From contig NZ_WJOK01000002.1 in NCBI RefSeq assembly GCF_009649785.1, positions 1-64,000 on the forward strand: 64,000 bases of DNA. The letters run 5' to 3'. Below the pieces are notes generated by a model. The model searched no databases. It was not told the DNA's origin and saw only the letters and a list, made by a program, of their open reading frames with translations. Below, one piece after another: positions 53,944 through 61,859 of the stretch (its first letter is position 1; each line of letters opens with the position of its first letter). A program made the translations under genes and the position numbers. Origin of the DNA: Agrobacterium tumefaciens (GTDB taxonomy: Bacteria > Pseudomonadota > Alphaproteobacteria > Rhizobiales > Rhizobiaceae).

Positions 53944-54363
53944 ATGGCATTTGACGCCACATTGGATATCGGGACGAGGCTGCGGCGCTCGGGGCTGCGC
54001 CCCACGCGCCAACGCGTTGCTTTGGGCGATCTTCTTTTTGCAAAGGGTGATCGCCACCTGACGGTCGAGGAGCTGCATGACGAGGCGGTGACCGCCGGCG
54101 TGCCCGTTTCTCTCGCGACGGTATACAACACGCTGCATCAGTTTACCGAAGCCGGCCTGATCCGCGTTCTGGCCGTCGAAGGTGCGCGCACCTATTTCGA
54201 CACCAACGTGTCCGATCACCATCACTTCTTCGTGGAAGGAGAGAACGAGGTTCTCGACATCCCCGTCAACAATCTCCAGATCGACAATCTGCCAGAGGCG
54301 CCCGAAGGCATGGAAATCGCCCATGTGGACGTGGTCATTCGCCTGCGTCGCAAGCGCGGTTGA
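53944..54363 (+). CDS. irr: Iron response regulator Irr (Fur family)
   Basis: This 139-residue Fur-family regulator in Rhizobiales acts under iron limitation and senses haem status. Winged helix: LRPTRQRVALGDLLFAKGDRHLTVEELHDEA, then VSLATVYNTLHQFTEAGLI for DNA contact. The Irr-type HHHFF (SDHHHFFVEGE) replaces the canonical Fur metal cluster. The N-terminal haem-regulatory Cys-Pro motif of Bradyrhizobium Irr is missing, as in Rhizobium and Agrobacterium. The start is ATG 53944; an in-frame TTG 15 bases upstream is unlikely. It sits beside fabA, a common rhizobial arrangement. Confidence 0.92.
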   Translation: MAFDATLDIGTRLRRSGLRPTRQRVALGDLLFAKGDRHLTVEELHDEAVTAGVPVSLATVYNTLHQFTEAGLIRVLAVEGARTYFDTNVSDHHHFFVEGENEVLDIPVNNLQIDNLPEAPEGMEIAHVDVVIRLRRKRG

Positions 54364-54382
54364 AGCTTCGGCTTGATAAACA

Positions 54383-54416
54383 AAAAAACATGGCGCCTGT
54401 GGGCGCCATTTTTGTT
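54383..54416. terminator. Bidirectional terminator between irr and the TRIC-type gene
   Basis: ATGGCGCC and GGCGCCAT form an 8-bp perfect stem with a TGTG loop. It is flanked by AAAAAAAC on the left and TTTTTGTTT on the right, so it serves both convergent genes. Confidence 0.88.
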
Positions 54417-54435
54417 TCAGGCAGCCTTCGCCGCC

Positions 54436-55074
54436 TCACTTCAATATATCTTCAGGCCGTCTGCCGGGCTTGCCCTTATAGGGCGGAAAGGTCCATCCGA
54501 AGATCAACGCTCCGGACCGGACACCGAAAGCCGTCAATACGCCGATGCCCGACGCGACATAAAGCGGCGCGCCGAGGAAATAAGCGCCGGTGAAGATGGA
54601 GGCCCCCAAAAGCGCGCAAGTGATGTAGATTTCCGGGCGCAGCAGCACGGAGGGTTCTCCCGCGAGAACATCGCGCAATACGCCGCCGAACGTCGCTGTC
54701 AAAACGCCTGTCACGATCGCCACGGTTGCGGAGCCGCTTGCAGCCAGACCCTTGGCGGCTCCCATGACGCAATAGGCTGAGAGGCCGACGGCATCGAGCC
54801 AGATGAGCACCCGATACCGGGATTCGAACAGGTAGGCGGTGAAGAAAAGCAGGACCGCAACCGATACGCAGACCAGAATATAGGTCGGGTTCAACACCCA
54901 GAAGACGGGCGCCCTGCCCAGCACGAGATCGCGTACCGTGCCGCCGCCGATCCCGGTCGCGGCGGCGAAAAACAGGAAGCCGATCAGGTCGAGCTGCTTG
55001 CGTGAGGCGGCCAATGCGCCGGTTGCGGCAAACACGGCAACGCCGGCATAATCGAGAAAACCCAGCAGTGTCAT
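54436..55074 (-). CDS. Trimeric intracellular cation (TRIC)-type channel family protein (UPF0126)
   Basis: This 212-residue inner-membrane protein has seven predicted helices made of two related UPF0126 halves. The repeat is seen as FAATGALAASRK...GIGGGTVRDLVLGR in the first half and AKGLAAS...ATFGGVLRDVLAGE in the second, each with the Gly-Gly-x-x-Arg-Asp element. Prokaryotic members form trimeric cation channels; physiological ions (K+ or others) are uncertain. It is convergent with irr. Confidence 0.85.
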   Translation of the reverse strand: MTLLGFLDYAGVAVFAATGALAASRKQLDLIGFLFFAAATGIGGGTVRDLVLGRAPVFWVLNPTYILVCVSVAVLLFFTAYLFESRYRVLIWLDAVGLSAYCVMGAAKGLAASGSATVAIVTGVLTATFGGVLRDVLAGEPSVLLRPEIYITCALLGASIFTGAYFLGAPLYVASGIGVLTAFGVRSGALIFGWTFPPYKGKPGRRPEDILK

Positions 55075-55196
55075 GGAAAAGGTCCCCCCGGAAATTTGGA
55101 TGCGTTTGCGTCAGTGTCGCGCAAGCACGGAACTCTAGGCTGGCCGCCCGGATGATCGCAACATCCATAAACGAAACGGATGCAAAGGAAAATGCC

Positions 55197-55670
55197 GTGC
55201 GAATCGCTATCGTTGCCGCTCTTCAGGCGCTGGTCCTCTTGATGTTTCCGGTCGCGCTGGCGGCACAGCAGCAGCTGGTGAACGATCCTGAGATCTATGA
55301 GAAGGATCATTTTCGCAAGGAGTGCAAGACGGCTGGCTTCGGCGATGATTTCATCACCAGACTGGATATCAACAATGATGGCCTGATGGATGCCGTCGTC
55401 AATCACGGCGTGCTGGATTGCGATGGCGAAAAAGGCCGCAGCTGCGATGACGAAGGTTGCCCTTACAATTTTTACGTCCAGGTCAAAGAGGGCGGATATC
55501 TGATGATCGCGACGGCCCGGATTTACGGCTACGATTTCATCAAACGTTTCGGCAACATGGTCTTCGTACTGAAGATGCACCCGCGTTATTGCGATCGAAC
55601 CGACAAGGAAGCCTGCCTGATGACGGTGCGGGTGCGCGGCACGAAATTCGTCACCATCTCACGCAAGTGA
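55197..55670 (+). CDS. Secreted hypothetical protein with an EF-hand-like calcium loop
   Basis: This 157-residue protein has a signal peptide (MRIAIVAALQALVLLMFPVALA) and a mature part beginning AQQQLVNDPEIYEKDHF. The sequence LDINNDGLMDAVV is an Asp-x-Asn-x-Asp-Gly-x-x-Asp calcium-binding loop. Six cysteines follow or surround it (KECKTAG, LDCDGEKGRSCDDEGC, YCDRTDKEAC), fitting a disulfide-bonded periplasmic fold. GTG 55197 has AAGGA eight bases upstream; ATG 55152 is in frame but has no ribosome-binding site and would bury the signal peptide. I do not recognise a family name or function. Confidence 0.65.
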   Translation: MRIAIVAALQALVLLMFPVALAAQQQLVNDPEIYEKDHFRKECKTAGFGDDFITRLDINNDGLMDAVVNHGVLDCDGEKGRSCDDEGCPYNFYVQVKEGGYLMIATARIYGYDFIKRFGNMVFVLKMHPRYCDRTDKEACLMTVRVRGTKFVTISRK

Positions 55671-55682
55671 CGACGCAGTCCG

Positions 55683-56393
55683 TCAGGGCGCGATGCGCCT
55701 GATCCGGACCCTTTGATTATAGCGGTGGCGAAGCGAACGCGGAATGACGAGTGTGGCGATGGCGACCGCAAAAACGGTTGCCGCAACCACCCACAGGGCA
55801 TCGTACTGCAGCGTGGCGCCCAACACCGCCCCGCAGATTGCGCCGCTTATCATACCGAGCCAGGGCACGATCTGGATGCCCCAATCGAGGCTCCGCTCCC
55901 CCAGAAGATAGCGACCGATGCCACGGCCAAAACGGGAAAGGGCGCCGGTCACGTAGGTGAGGCCAATAGGCAGCCCCTCAATATGTTCGACGGCAGCGTT
56001 GACCATCCCCATGGCGAAAACGACAAGATAAAACTGCGACAGGGCGGAACCATCGCCACGCAGCAATGCGGCAATCGCCACCAGCGACCCGACGGCCACG
56101 AGAACGGCAAAGATGCTCCGGTCGAATTTATGCGCGACCACGATACCGCCAGCATTGCCCGCCACGAAAGCGATGATCGCGAAGAGTAGTTTCGCCGCAT
56201 GGGAATAAACGCCAGCTTCCACCGAAATGGCCGCGCGGGTGGTGTTGCCGGTCATGAAGGAAACGAAATCGCCGGAAAGATGAAGACCCACCGCATCTGT
56301 CATTCCGGCGATGAATGAAATGGCGGCGACGAGCGCAATGCCGGTGCCGGTGCGCCTTGCCCTGATGATGTTACGGCGTCTCTGTCTGGTCAT
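55683..56393 (-). CDS. DUF1275 (YoaK) family membrane protein
   Basis: This 236-residue inner-membrane protein has six or seven predicted helices and the DUF1275 marks FIAGMTDAVGLHLSGDFVSFMTGNTTR at the first helix and GLTYVTGALSRFGRGIGRYLLGE in the middle. It starts with a basic segment (TRQRRRNIIRARR). No transported substrate is established for the family. It is convergent with the EF-hand-like gene and divergent from the ABC transporter operon. Confidence 0.85.
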   Translation of the reverse strand: MTRQRRRNIIRARRTGTGIALVAAISFIAGMTDAVGLHLSGDFVSFMTGNTTRAAISVEAGVYSHAAKLLFAIIAFVAGNAGGIVVAHKFDRSIFAVLVAVGSLVAIAALLRGDGSALSQFYLVVFAMGMVNAAVEHIEGLPIGLTYVTGALSRFGRGIGRYLLGERSLDWGIQIVPWLGMISGAICGAVLGATLQYDALWVVAATVFAVAIATLVIPRSLRHRYNQRVRIRRIAP

Positions 56394-56506
56394 GGAAAAG
56401 CTCGATATGGAAAACAGCGGGCCGATGCGCCGGGCTGTGCTATCCTATGTCTAGAATGCCGGGCGGCTTGTTTGCAATCTTTCTGGAAGCGTTTGAGCGC
56501 CTCTAT

Positions 56507-56520
56507 TTTGTCTAGACAAA
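56507..56520. promoter_or_regulatory. Palindromic operator candidate for the HutC-type GntR regulator
   Basis: TTTGTCTAGACAAA is a perfect 14-bp palindrome 79 bp before the binding-protein ATG. A partial copy ATGTCTAGAAT lies at 56447-56457, 61 bp away, about six helical turns. The GntR/HutC regulator encoded at the operon end is the natural ligand. The DUF1275 gene on the other side could share the control. Confidence 0.6.
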
Positions 56521-56598
56521 TGTAAAATCCCTGCCTAGCATGCCTCAAATAAAGCGAAAAAAATATCGCACAAAAATAAATCAAAAGGGGTTCCGATC

Positions 56599-57540
56599 AT
56601 GAAAAAGACATGGGTTATCGCCGCAATCGCGACGCTTGTTTCATCTGCTTCCGCCTATGCCGAAACATCGGTTACAATAGGCATGTCCGGCTGGACCGGC
56701 TTTGCGCCACTGACGCTTGCCAAGCAGGCCGGCATTTTCGAAAAGAATGGCCTCAAGGTCGATATCAAGAAGATTCCGCAGGCAAGCCGGCATCTGGCGC
56801 TTGCTTCCGGTGACATCCAGTGCGCCGCCACCACGGTCGAAACATGGATCGCGTGGAATGCCAACGGCGTGAAGTCCACCCAGATTTTCCAGATGGACAA
56901 GTCGCACGGAGCCGACGGCATTGCGGTGCGCAGTGATGTTGCAAAGGTGTCGGACCTCAAAGGCAAGACGGTTGCCGCTTCTGCACCGGGCACATCCCCC
57001 TATTTCTTCCTTGCCTGGATACTGAAGGAAAACGGCCTGACCCTGAAGGACGTGAAGGTCGTCAACCTTGAGCCGGGACCGGCCGCGCAGGCATTCGTCG
57101 CCGGCCAGAATGAAGCCGCCATGACCTATGAGCCTTATCTGTCCACAGTGCGCGCCGCACCGGACAAGGGGAAAATCCTTGCGACGACGCTGGATTATCC
57201 CGCCGTCATGGACACGTTCGGCTGCACGCCGGATTTCTTGAAGGCCAATCCGCAGGCGGCAAAAGCCCTTGCGGACAGCTATTTCCAGGCGCTCGAGCTC
57301 ATCAAGACGGACCCTGCAAAATCCTATGAGACCATGGGAGCGGACGTAAAACAGGCGGGCGAGGCATTCGCAGCTTCGGCGAAATTCCTGGAATGGCAGG
57401 ACAAGGCCGCCAACCAGAAGTTCTTCGACGGTGAATTCAAGACATTCTCCGAAAAATCGGCTGATCTGCTTCTGGAAATCGGCGTGATAAAATCGAAACC
57501 CGATCTTTCGACACTCGCGGAGACGTCCTTCATCAAGTAA
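56599..57540 (+). CDS. ABC transporter substrate-binding protein (SsuA/TauA/NMT1 type)
   Basis: This periplasmic binding protein of 313 residues has a signal peptide (MKKTWVIAAIATLVSSASAYA) and the SsuA/NMT1 fold: SGWTGFAPLTLAKQAGIFEKNGLKVD, LASGDIQCAA, LKGKTVAASAPGTSPYFFLAWIL and AAMTYEPYLS. Known relatives take up taurine, alkanesulfonates, nitrate or pyrimidine thiamine precursors. GAFG-type ligand residues do not let me decide. AGGGG lies before the ATG. It is the first gene of an operon with a permease, an ATPase and a GntR regulator. Confidence 0.87.
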   Translation: MKKTWVIAAIATLVSSASAYAETSVTIGMSGWTGFAPLTLAKQAGIFEKNGLKVDIKKIPQASRHLALASGDIQCAATTVETWIAWNANGVKSTQIFQMDKSHGADGIAVRSDVAKVSDLKGKTVAASAPGTSPYFFLAWILKENGLTLKDVKVVNLEPGPAAQAFVAGQNEAAMTYEPYLSTVRAAPDKGKILATTLDYPAVMDTFGCTPDFLKANPQAAKALADSYFQALELIKTDPAKSYETMGADVKQAGEAFAASAKFLEWQDKAANQKFFDGEFKTFSEKSADLLLEIGVIKSKPDLSTLAETSFIK

Positions 57541-57681
57541 CAGAAGCAAACTGCTGCTTTTCCTTCGGGGATTATTGCAGCCAGTGAGAAGCCTTACAGC
57601 GCCTGTGCGTCACGGACGACGTACGGCGCCTAGATGGTGCGGCGATAGAGTGCCGCGCCCGTTTTCCGGACAGGCGACAGA

Positions 57682-58455
57682 ATGCAACCTCTTCAACCCA
57701 TAAAGAACAGCACGCGGATTTTTCTCGGCATTCTGTTCTTCGTGCTTTTTTTCTCCGCCTGGGGCTTTGCCACGCTCGGCGGCTTCGTATCGCCGACCTT
57801 TCTGGCTGACCCGATCACCATGCTGAAGGACGGCATCTATCTGCTGACCGATCAGGGATTTGCCAGCGATATCGGCATGACGATCTGGCGTGTTGTCGGC
57901 GGCTTCGTGCTGGCCTCGCTCGTTGCCGTACCGGTCGGCATCGCCATGGGCGCTTACAAGCCGGTCGAGGCGCTGCTTGAACCCTTCGTCTCCTTCGCGC
58001 GCTATCTTCCGGCTTCCGCCTTCGTGCCGCTGCTTATTCTCTGGGCCGGCATCGGCGAGATGCAGAAACTGCTGGTGATCTTCATCGGCGCAGTTTTCCA
58101 GATCATTCTCATGGTTGCCGTGGCGGTTGCCGGCACAAGACGCGATCTGGTGGAGGCTGCCTATACACTTGGCGCAAAAGACCGGGGCGTGGTCCGCCGC
58201 GTTCTCATTCCCGCCAATGCGCCCGATATTGCGGAAATTCTCCGTCTCGTCCTCGGCTGGGCCTGGACCTATGTCATTGTTGCCGAGTTGATCGGCGCGT
58301 CGTCGGGCATCGGCTATATGATAATCAACAGCCAGGCGCTGATGGCGACCGGGCAGATCATCTTCGGCATCATCGTCATCGGTGTCATCGGACTTATTTC
58401 TGACTTCGCGTTCAAATCGCTGAACCGGAAGCTTTTCGCCTGGAGGCTTGCCTGA
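57682..58455 (+). CDS. ABC transporter permease (SsuC/TauC type)
   Basis: This 257-residue inner-membrane permease has six predicted helices. The cytoplasmic coupling loop EAAYTLGAKDRGVVRRVLIPANAPDIAEILRL is the EAA motif of binding-protein-dependent permeases, in the sulfonate/nitrate version. MTIWRVVGGFVLASLVAVPVGIAMG is the matching first-half segment. It is separated from the binding-protein gene by 141 bp and overlaps the ATPase by one base (TGATG). Confidence 0.9.
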   Translation: MQPLQPIKNSTRIFLGILFFVLFFSAWGFATLGGFVSPTFLADPITMLKDGIYLLTDQGFASDIGMTIWRVVGGFVLASLVAVPVGIAMGAYKPVEALLEPFVSFARYLPASAFVPLLILWAGIGEMQKLLVIFIGAVFQIILMVAVAVAGTRRDLVEAAYTLGAKDRGVVRRVLIPANAPDIAEILRLVLGWAWTYVIVAELIGASSGIGYMIINSQALMATGQIIFGIIVIGVIGLISDFAFKSLNRKLFAWRLA

Positions 58456-59240
58456 TGAGCGAACTCGTTATCAAGGGCGTCAGCCGCACTTTCCCCGGCG
58501 TTCAGGGCGGCCAGCCAACGCTGGCCTTGCAGCCCACGGATCTGGAAATCTCCCGCAACGATTTCGTCACCATTCTCGGCCCGTCCGGATGCGGAAAGTC
58601 GACCTTGCTGCGCATCATCGCCGGTCTTGACCGTCCAACGACGGGTGAAGTCCTTTTGTCCGGCCGGGCAGTGACAGGGCCGGGGGCGGATCGCGGCATG
58701 GTGTTCCAGTCCTACACGCTGTTTCCGTGGCTAACGATCCGGGAAAACGTCGCCTTCGGTCTGCGCGAGCGTGGTGTGGCCGAGAAGGAAAAATGGGAGA
58801 TCGTCGACAGCTATATCGACAAGGTTGGCCTGCGCGGTTTCGAGAACCATTGGCCGAAACAGCTGTCCGGCGGCATGCAGCAGAGAACAGCCATCGCTCG
58901 CGCTCTGGCAAACGGCCCGAAAATCCTGCTGCTGGACGAGCCTTTCGGCGCACTCGACAACCAGACGCGCGGACTGATGCAGGAATTGCTGCTCGGCATA
59001 TGGGAGCGCGAGCAGAAGACCGTCATTTTTGTGACGCATGACATCGAGGAGGCGGTATTCATGGCGTCGCGGGTTGTGACGATGTCAGCGCGGCCGGGGC
59101 GCATCAAGTCGATCATGCCGGTCGACCTGCCGCATCCGCGTCACTACACCGTCAAGGCCAGCCCGGAGTTTTCGCAGCTACGCGCCAAGTTGACGGAGGA
59201 AATTCGCAGCGAGGCGATTGCCGCCGCTGCCCATGGATAG
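58455..59240 (+). CDS. ABC transporter ATP-binding protein (SsuB/TauB type)
   Basis: This 261-residue ATPase has Walker A GPSGCGKSTLL, Q-loop VFQSYTLFPWLTI, signature LSGGMQQRTAIARAL, Walker B ILLLDEPFGALD and switch His in FVTHDIEEAVFMASRV. The D-loop and the SsuB-like C-terminal helix are complete. It works as a dimer with the permease encoded just upstream. The regulator gene follows after 35 bp. Confidence 0.92.
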   Translation: MSELVIKGVSRTFPGVQGGQPTLALQPTDLEISRNDFVTILGPSGCGKSTLLRIIAGLDRPTTGEVLLSGRAVTGPGADRGMVFQSYTLFPWLTIRENVAFGLRERGVAEKEKWEIVDSYIDKVGLRGFENHWPKQLSGGMQQRTAIARALANGPKILLLDEPFGALDNQTRGLMQELLLGIWEREQKTVIFVTHDIEEAVFMASRVVTMSARPGRIKSIMPVDLPHPRHYTVKASPEFSQLRAKLTEEIRSEAIAAAAHG

Positions 59241-59275
59241 TTGATCCATAGAACCGGGAGGAAGGAAGCATCGGT

Positions 59276-60013
59276 ATGAGGAGTATAGGCGCCGATCTTC
59301 AGGAAAAATCACTGCACGAGCGCATCCGCAACGATGTCGAGCGCCACATCATGTCGGGCGAGTGGCCGCCGGGGTACCGTATTCCCTACGAACACGAGAT
59401 GACCCGGCAATATGCCTGCTCGCGCATGACGGTGAACAAGGCGCTCGGCGAACTGGTGCAGCGTGGCCTGATTGAAAGACGCCGTCGTCTTGGCACTTTC
59501 GTTCGCCAGCCCCATGCGCAATCGGCCGTGCTGGAAATCCACGATATCGAGCGGGAGGTGCAGGCCCTCGGCCTCGTTTACGGTTACCGTCTCGACAGAC
59601 GGCGACTGCGCCCTGCGGGGGAAGAAGACGGCGCGGCCATGGCGCTTGCCGTGGATGCCCCGGTTCTGGAACTCACCTGCACGCATTTTGCCGGCGGCGT
59701 TCCCTTTTGCCTCGAGGAACGCATCATCAATGTCACCGCCGTTCCGGAGGCTGAGGCAGCGGATTTTTCACAGATCGGGCCGGGCACTTGGCTGCTGAAA
59801 ATGGTTCCCTGGAGTGCCGCGGAACATCGCATCAGCGCAGTTTCCGCTGATCGCAAAAATGCGACCGCGCTCGGCATTGCTTCCGGTGCGGCGTGTCTGG
59901 TCATCCACCGCCGCACCTGGCACGGAGCGGATTATGTCACCAGTGTTCGGGTCACCTATCCCGGCGACCGACACGCGCTGGTGGCGCAGTTTTCGCCTTC
60001 GCAAAACACCTGA
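59276..60013 (+). CDS. GntR family regulator, HutC subfamily
   Basis: The 245-residue regulator has an N-terminal winged helix (LHERIRNDVERHIMSGEWPPGYRIPYEHEMTRQYACSRMTVNKALGELVQRGLIERRRRLGTFV region) and a C-terminal UTRA ligand domain (about 95-235). The UTRA domain has LEERIINVTAVPEAEAADF and AEHRISAV, typical of HutC. HutC itself senses urocanate, but no hut genes are here, so the ligand may be the compound taken up by the adjacent ABC transporter. It probably represses the operon through the TTTGTCTAGACAAA palindrome. Confidence 0.87.
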   Translation: MRSIGADLQEKSLHERIRNDVERHIMSGEWPPGYRIPYEHEMTRQYACSRMTVNKALGELVQRGLIERRRRLGTFVRQPHAQSAVLEIHDIEREVQALGLVYGYRLDRRRLRPAGEEDGAAMALAVDAPVLELTCTHFAGGVPFCLEERIINVTAVPEAEAADFSQIGPGTWLLKMVPWSAAEHRISAVSADRKNATALGIASGAACLVIHRRTWHGADYVTSVRVTYPGDRHALVAQFSPSQNT

Positions 60014-60048
60014 AGACCGCAGGTCGGTCAATTTTTTGTAAAGAAGAG

Positions 60049-60088
60049 TTTACGGGTCGTCTTTTGGCAATATAATAGTTGTCAAAAG
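60049..60088 (+). promoter_or_regulatory. Candidate promoter and overlapping operator of exbB
   Basis: TTTACG (60049-60054), 16 bases and TATAAT (60071-60076) resemble a sigma-70 promoter. The TATAAT lies in the centre of an inverted repeat CTTTTGGCAA (60061-60070) / TTGTCAAAAG (60079-60088), with nine of ten positions matching. A repressor bound here would block RNA polymerase. Iron regulation by RirA or Irr is expected for ton genes, but the repeat does not match the boxes I know. Confidence 0.5.
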
Positions 60089-60206
60089 AACTCAGGTTTA
60101 TTATCGGAACGTAAAGCTTTCACGACGGCATCCGTTCATGGCCCCGGTTTTAATGAACCGGTCAATCTGCGGATGAGTTCATCGACGGAAATCCGGGATA
60201 AAAATT

Positions 60207-61367
60207 ATGTCAGCTGAGACCTCAACTTCTTCCGCGTGCTTCACCAGAGCAAACAAAACACGGCATATCTCACTTGCCATGACGGTCACTTTGCTGGCCG
60301 GCTTGAGTGCCGGAGCGGTTTTTGCTCAGTCGGCATCCGAAACCCAGATCCAACCAGCACCTGCACCGGCAACGGAAACGATGCAGCCCGCGCAGTCGCC
60401 GGCTGAGACGCCGAGCGCTCCGGCAGTCCAGCCTGTGCCGCCTTCCGCTGCCGCGCCCACACAGCCCGCGCCGGCCCAGCCTGCGCCCGCCGCAAGTAAT
60501 CCCACGCCGGCAGCCGAAGGTGTTTCACCGCAGCCGACACAGACGGAGCAACCCGCTCCGACGAACGGTACGGCAGCGCCGAACGAGGTCTCCACCCCGG
60601 TTGAACCGGTAGTCGCCGAACCCGCAAGTGCCGGACATCGTGCGGACATTCCGCACAACCTGTCTCCCTGGGGCATGTTCATGGCGGCGGACTGGGTCGT
60701 GAAGGGCGTGATGATCGGTCTCGCTTTCGCATCGCTCGTCACCTGGACGGTCTGGGTGGCGAAGTCTATCGAGCTGGCCGGTGCACGGGTGCGCGCCGGT
60801 GCGACGCTCAAGGTTATTCGCAGGGCGAAAACCCTGAACGAGGCGACTGAGGCCGTCGAAAAGAAGGGCGGGCCGGCAGCGCTGATGTTGCGCATGGCAA
60901 CTCACGAAATGCAGCTTTCCGACGCGGTGGTCGAACACACCGACGGCGGCGGCATCAAGGAGCGTGTATCCTCGGCCCTGTCACGCATTGAAACCCACGC
61001 CGGTCGCCGCATGTCGCGCGGAACGGGCGCCTTGGCGACCATCGGCTCCACCGCTCCCTTTGTCGGTCTGTTCGGTACCGTCTGGGGCATCATGAATTCC
61101 TTCATCAGCATCTCGGAATCGCAGACCACCAATCTTGCCGTCGTGGCACCCGGCATTGCCGAGGCGCTGCTTGCCACGGCAATCGGCCTTGTTGCTGCTA
61201 TTCCAGCGGTGGTGATCTACAACGTCTTCGCCCGCTCGATCACGGGATACCGGCATTTGCTGGCGGATGCCGCAGCCGGCGTGGAACGCCTCGTCAGCCG
61301 CGACCTCGATTTCCGCCGCATTCCGCCGGGCAGCAGCAAGCCCGCTGTGTCGTTGGTTGGGCGGTGA
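60207..61367 (+). CDS. exbB: TonB-system biopolymer transport protein ExbB (long form)
   Basis: This inner-membrane pentameric proton-channel subunit energises TonB. The 386-residue protein has a signal-like start (ISLAMTVTLLAGLSAGAVFA), a periplasmic linker of about 100 residues made almost entirely of Pro, Ala, Gln and Thr, and then the MotA/ExbB domain with three helices. The signatures are ATIGSTAPFVGLFGTVWGIMNSF and GIAEALLATAIGLVAAIPAVVIYNVF. The long N-terminal part is normal for rhizobial ExbB. It is the first gene of exbB-exbD-tonB. Confidence 0.94.
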   Translation: MSAETSTSSACFTRANKTRHISLAMTVTLLAGLSAGAVFAQSASETQIQPAPAPATETMQPAQSPAETPSAPAVQPVPPSAAAPTQPAPAQPAPAASNPTPAAEGVSPQPTQTEQPAPTNGTAAPNEVSTPVEPVVAEPASAGHRADIPHNLSPWGMFMAADWVVKGVMIGLAFASLVTWTVWVAKSIELAGARVRAGATLKVIRRAKTLNEATEAVEKKGGPAALMLRMATHEMQLSDAVVEHTDGGGIKERVSSALSRIETHAGRRMSRGTGALATIGSTAPFVGLFGTVWGIMNSFISISESQTTNLAVVAPGIAEALLATAIGLVAAIPAVVIYNVFARSITGYRHLLADAAAGVERLVSRDLDFRRIPPGSSKPAVSLVGR

Positions 61368-61373
61368 TCGGTC

Positions 61374-61859
61374 ATGGCTGGCGGTATTCGCGAAAATAGC
61401 GGAGACGATCTCTCCGAAAACCACGAAATCAATGTCACGCCTTTCATCGACGTGATGCTGGTTCTGCTCATCATCTTCATGGTTGCCGCACCGCTGGCGA
61501 CCGTGGATGTGAATGTCGATCTGCCCGCATCCACCGCCAAGCCGGCGGAGCGCCCGGAAGAGCCGCATTATCTGACCGTCAAGGATGATCTGTCGCTCAA
61601 TCTCGGCAATGATGCGGTTGCCCGCGAAGCCCTGGCAGCGGCGATCGACCGGCAGACGGGCGGCAAGAAAGATACGCGAATTTTCCTGCGCGCCGACAAA
61701 GCCGTCGACTATGGCCACTTCATGGAAATCATGAACCTGCTTCGCGATGCCGGATATCTGAAAATCGCTCTGGTAGGGCTGGAAAATGCCGCTGCGGCAA
61801 CGCAGCCAGCCGGTGCCGTTCCGCCCGCCGCGCCCGCAGTGCCAGGAACCGCGCCATGA
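61374..61859 (+). CDS. exbD: TonB-system biopolymer transport protein ExbD
   Basis: This 161-residue single-pass protein couples proton flow with ExbB. The helix INVTPFIDVMLVLLIIFMVAAPLATV contains the proton-carrying Asp. The periplasmic domain has DLPASTAKPAERPEEPHYLTV and VDYGHFMEIMNLLRDAGYLKIALVG. A Pro/Ala tail ends the protein. It starts six bases after exbB and overlaps tonB by four bases (ATGA). Confidence 0.94.
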   Translation: MAGGIRENSGDDLSENHEINVTPFIDVMLVLLIIFMVAAPLATVDVNVDLPASTAKPAERPEEPHYLTVKDDLSLNLGNDAVAREALAAAIDRQTGGKKDTRIFLRADKAVDYGHFMEIMNLLRDAGYLKIALVGLENAAAATQPAGAVPPAAPAVPGTAP

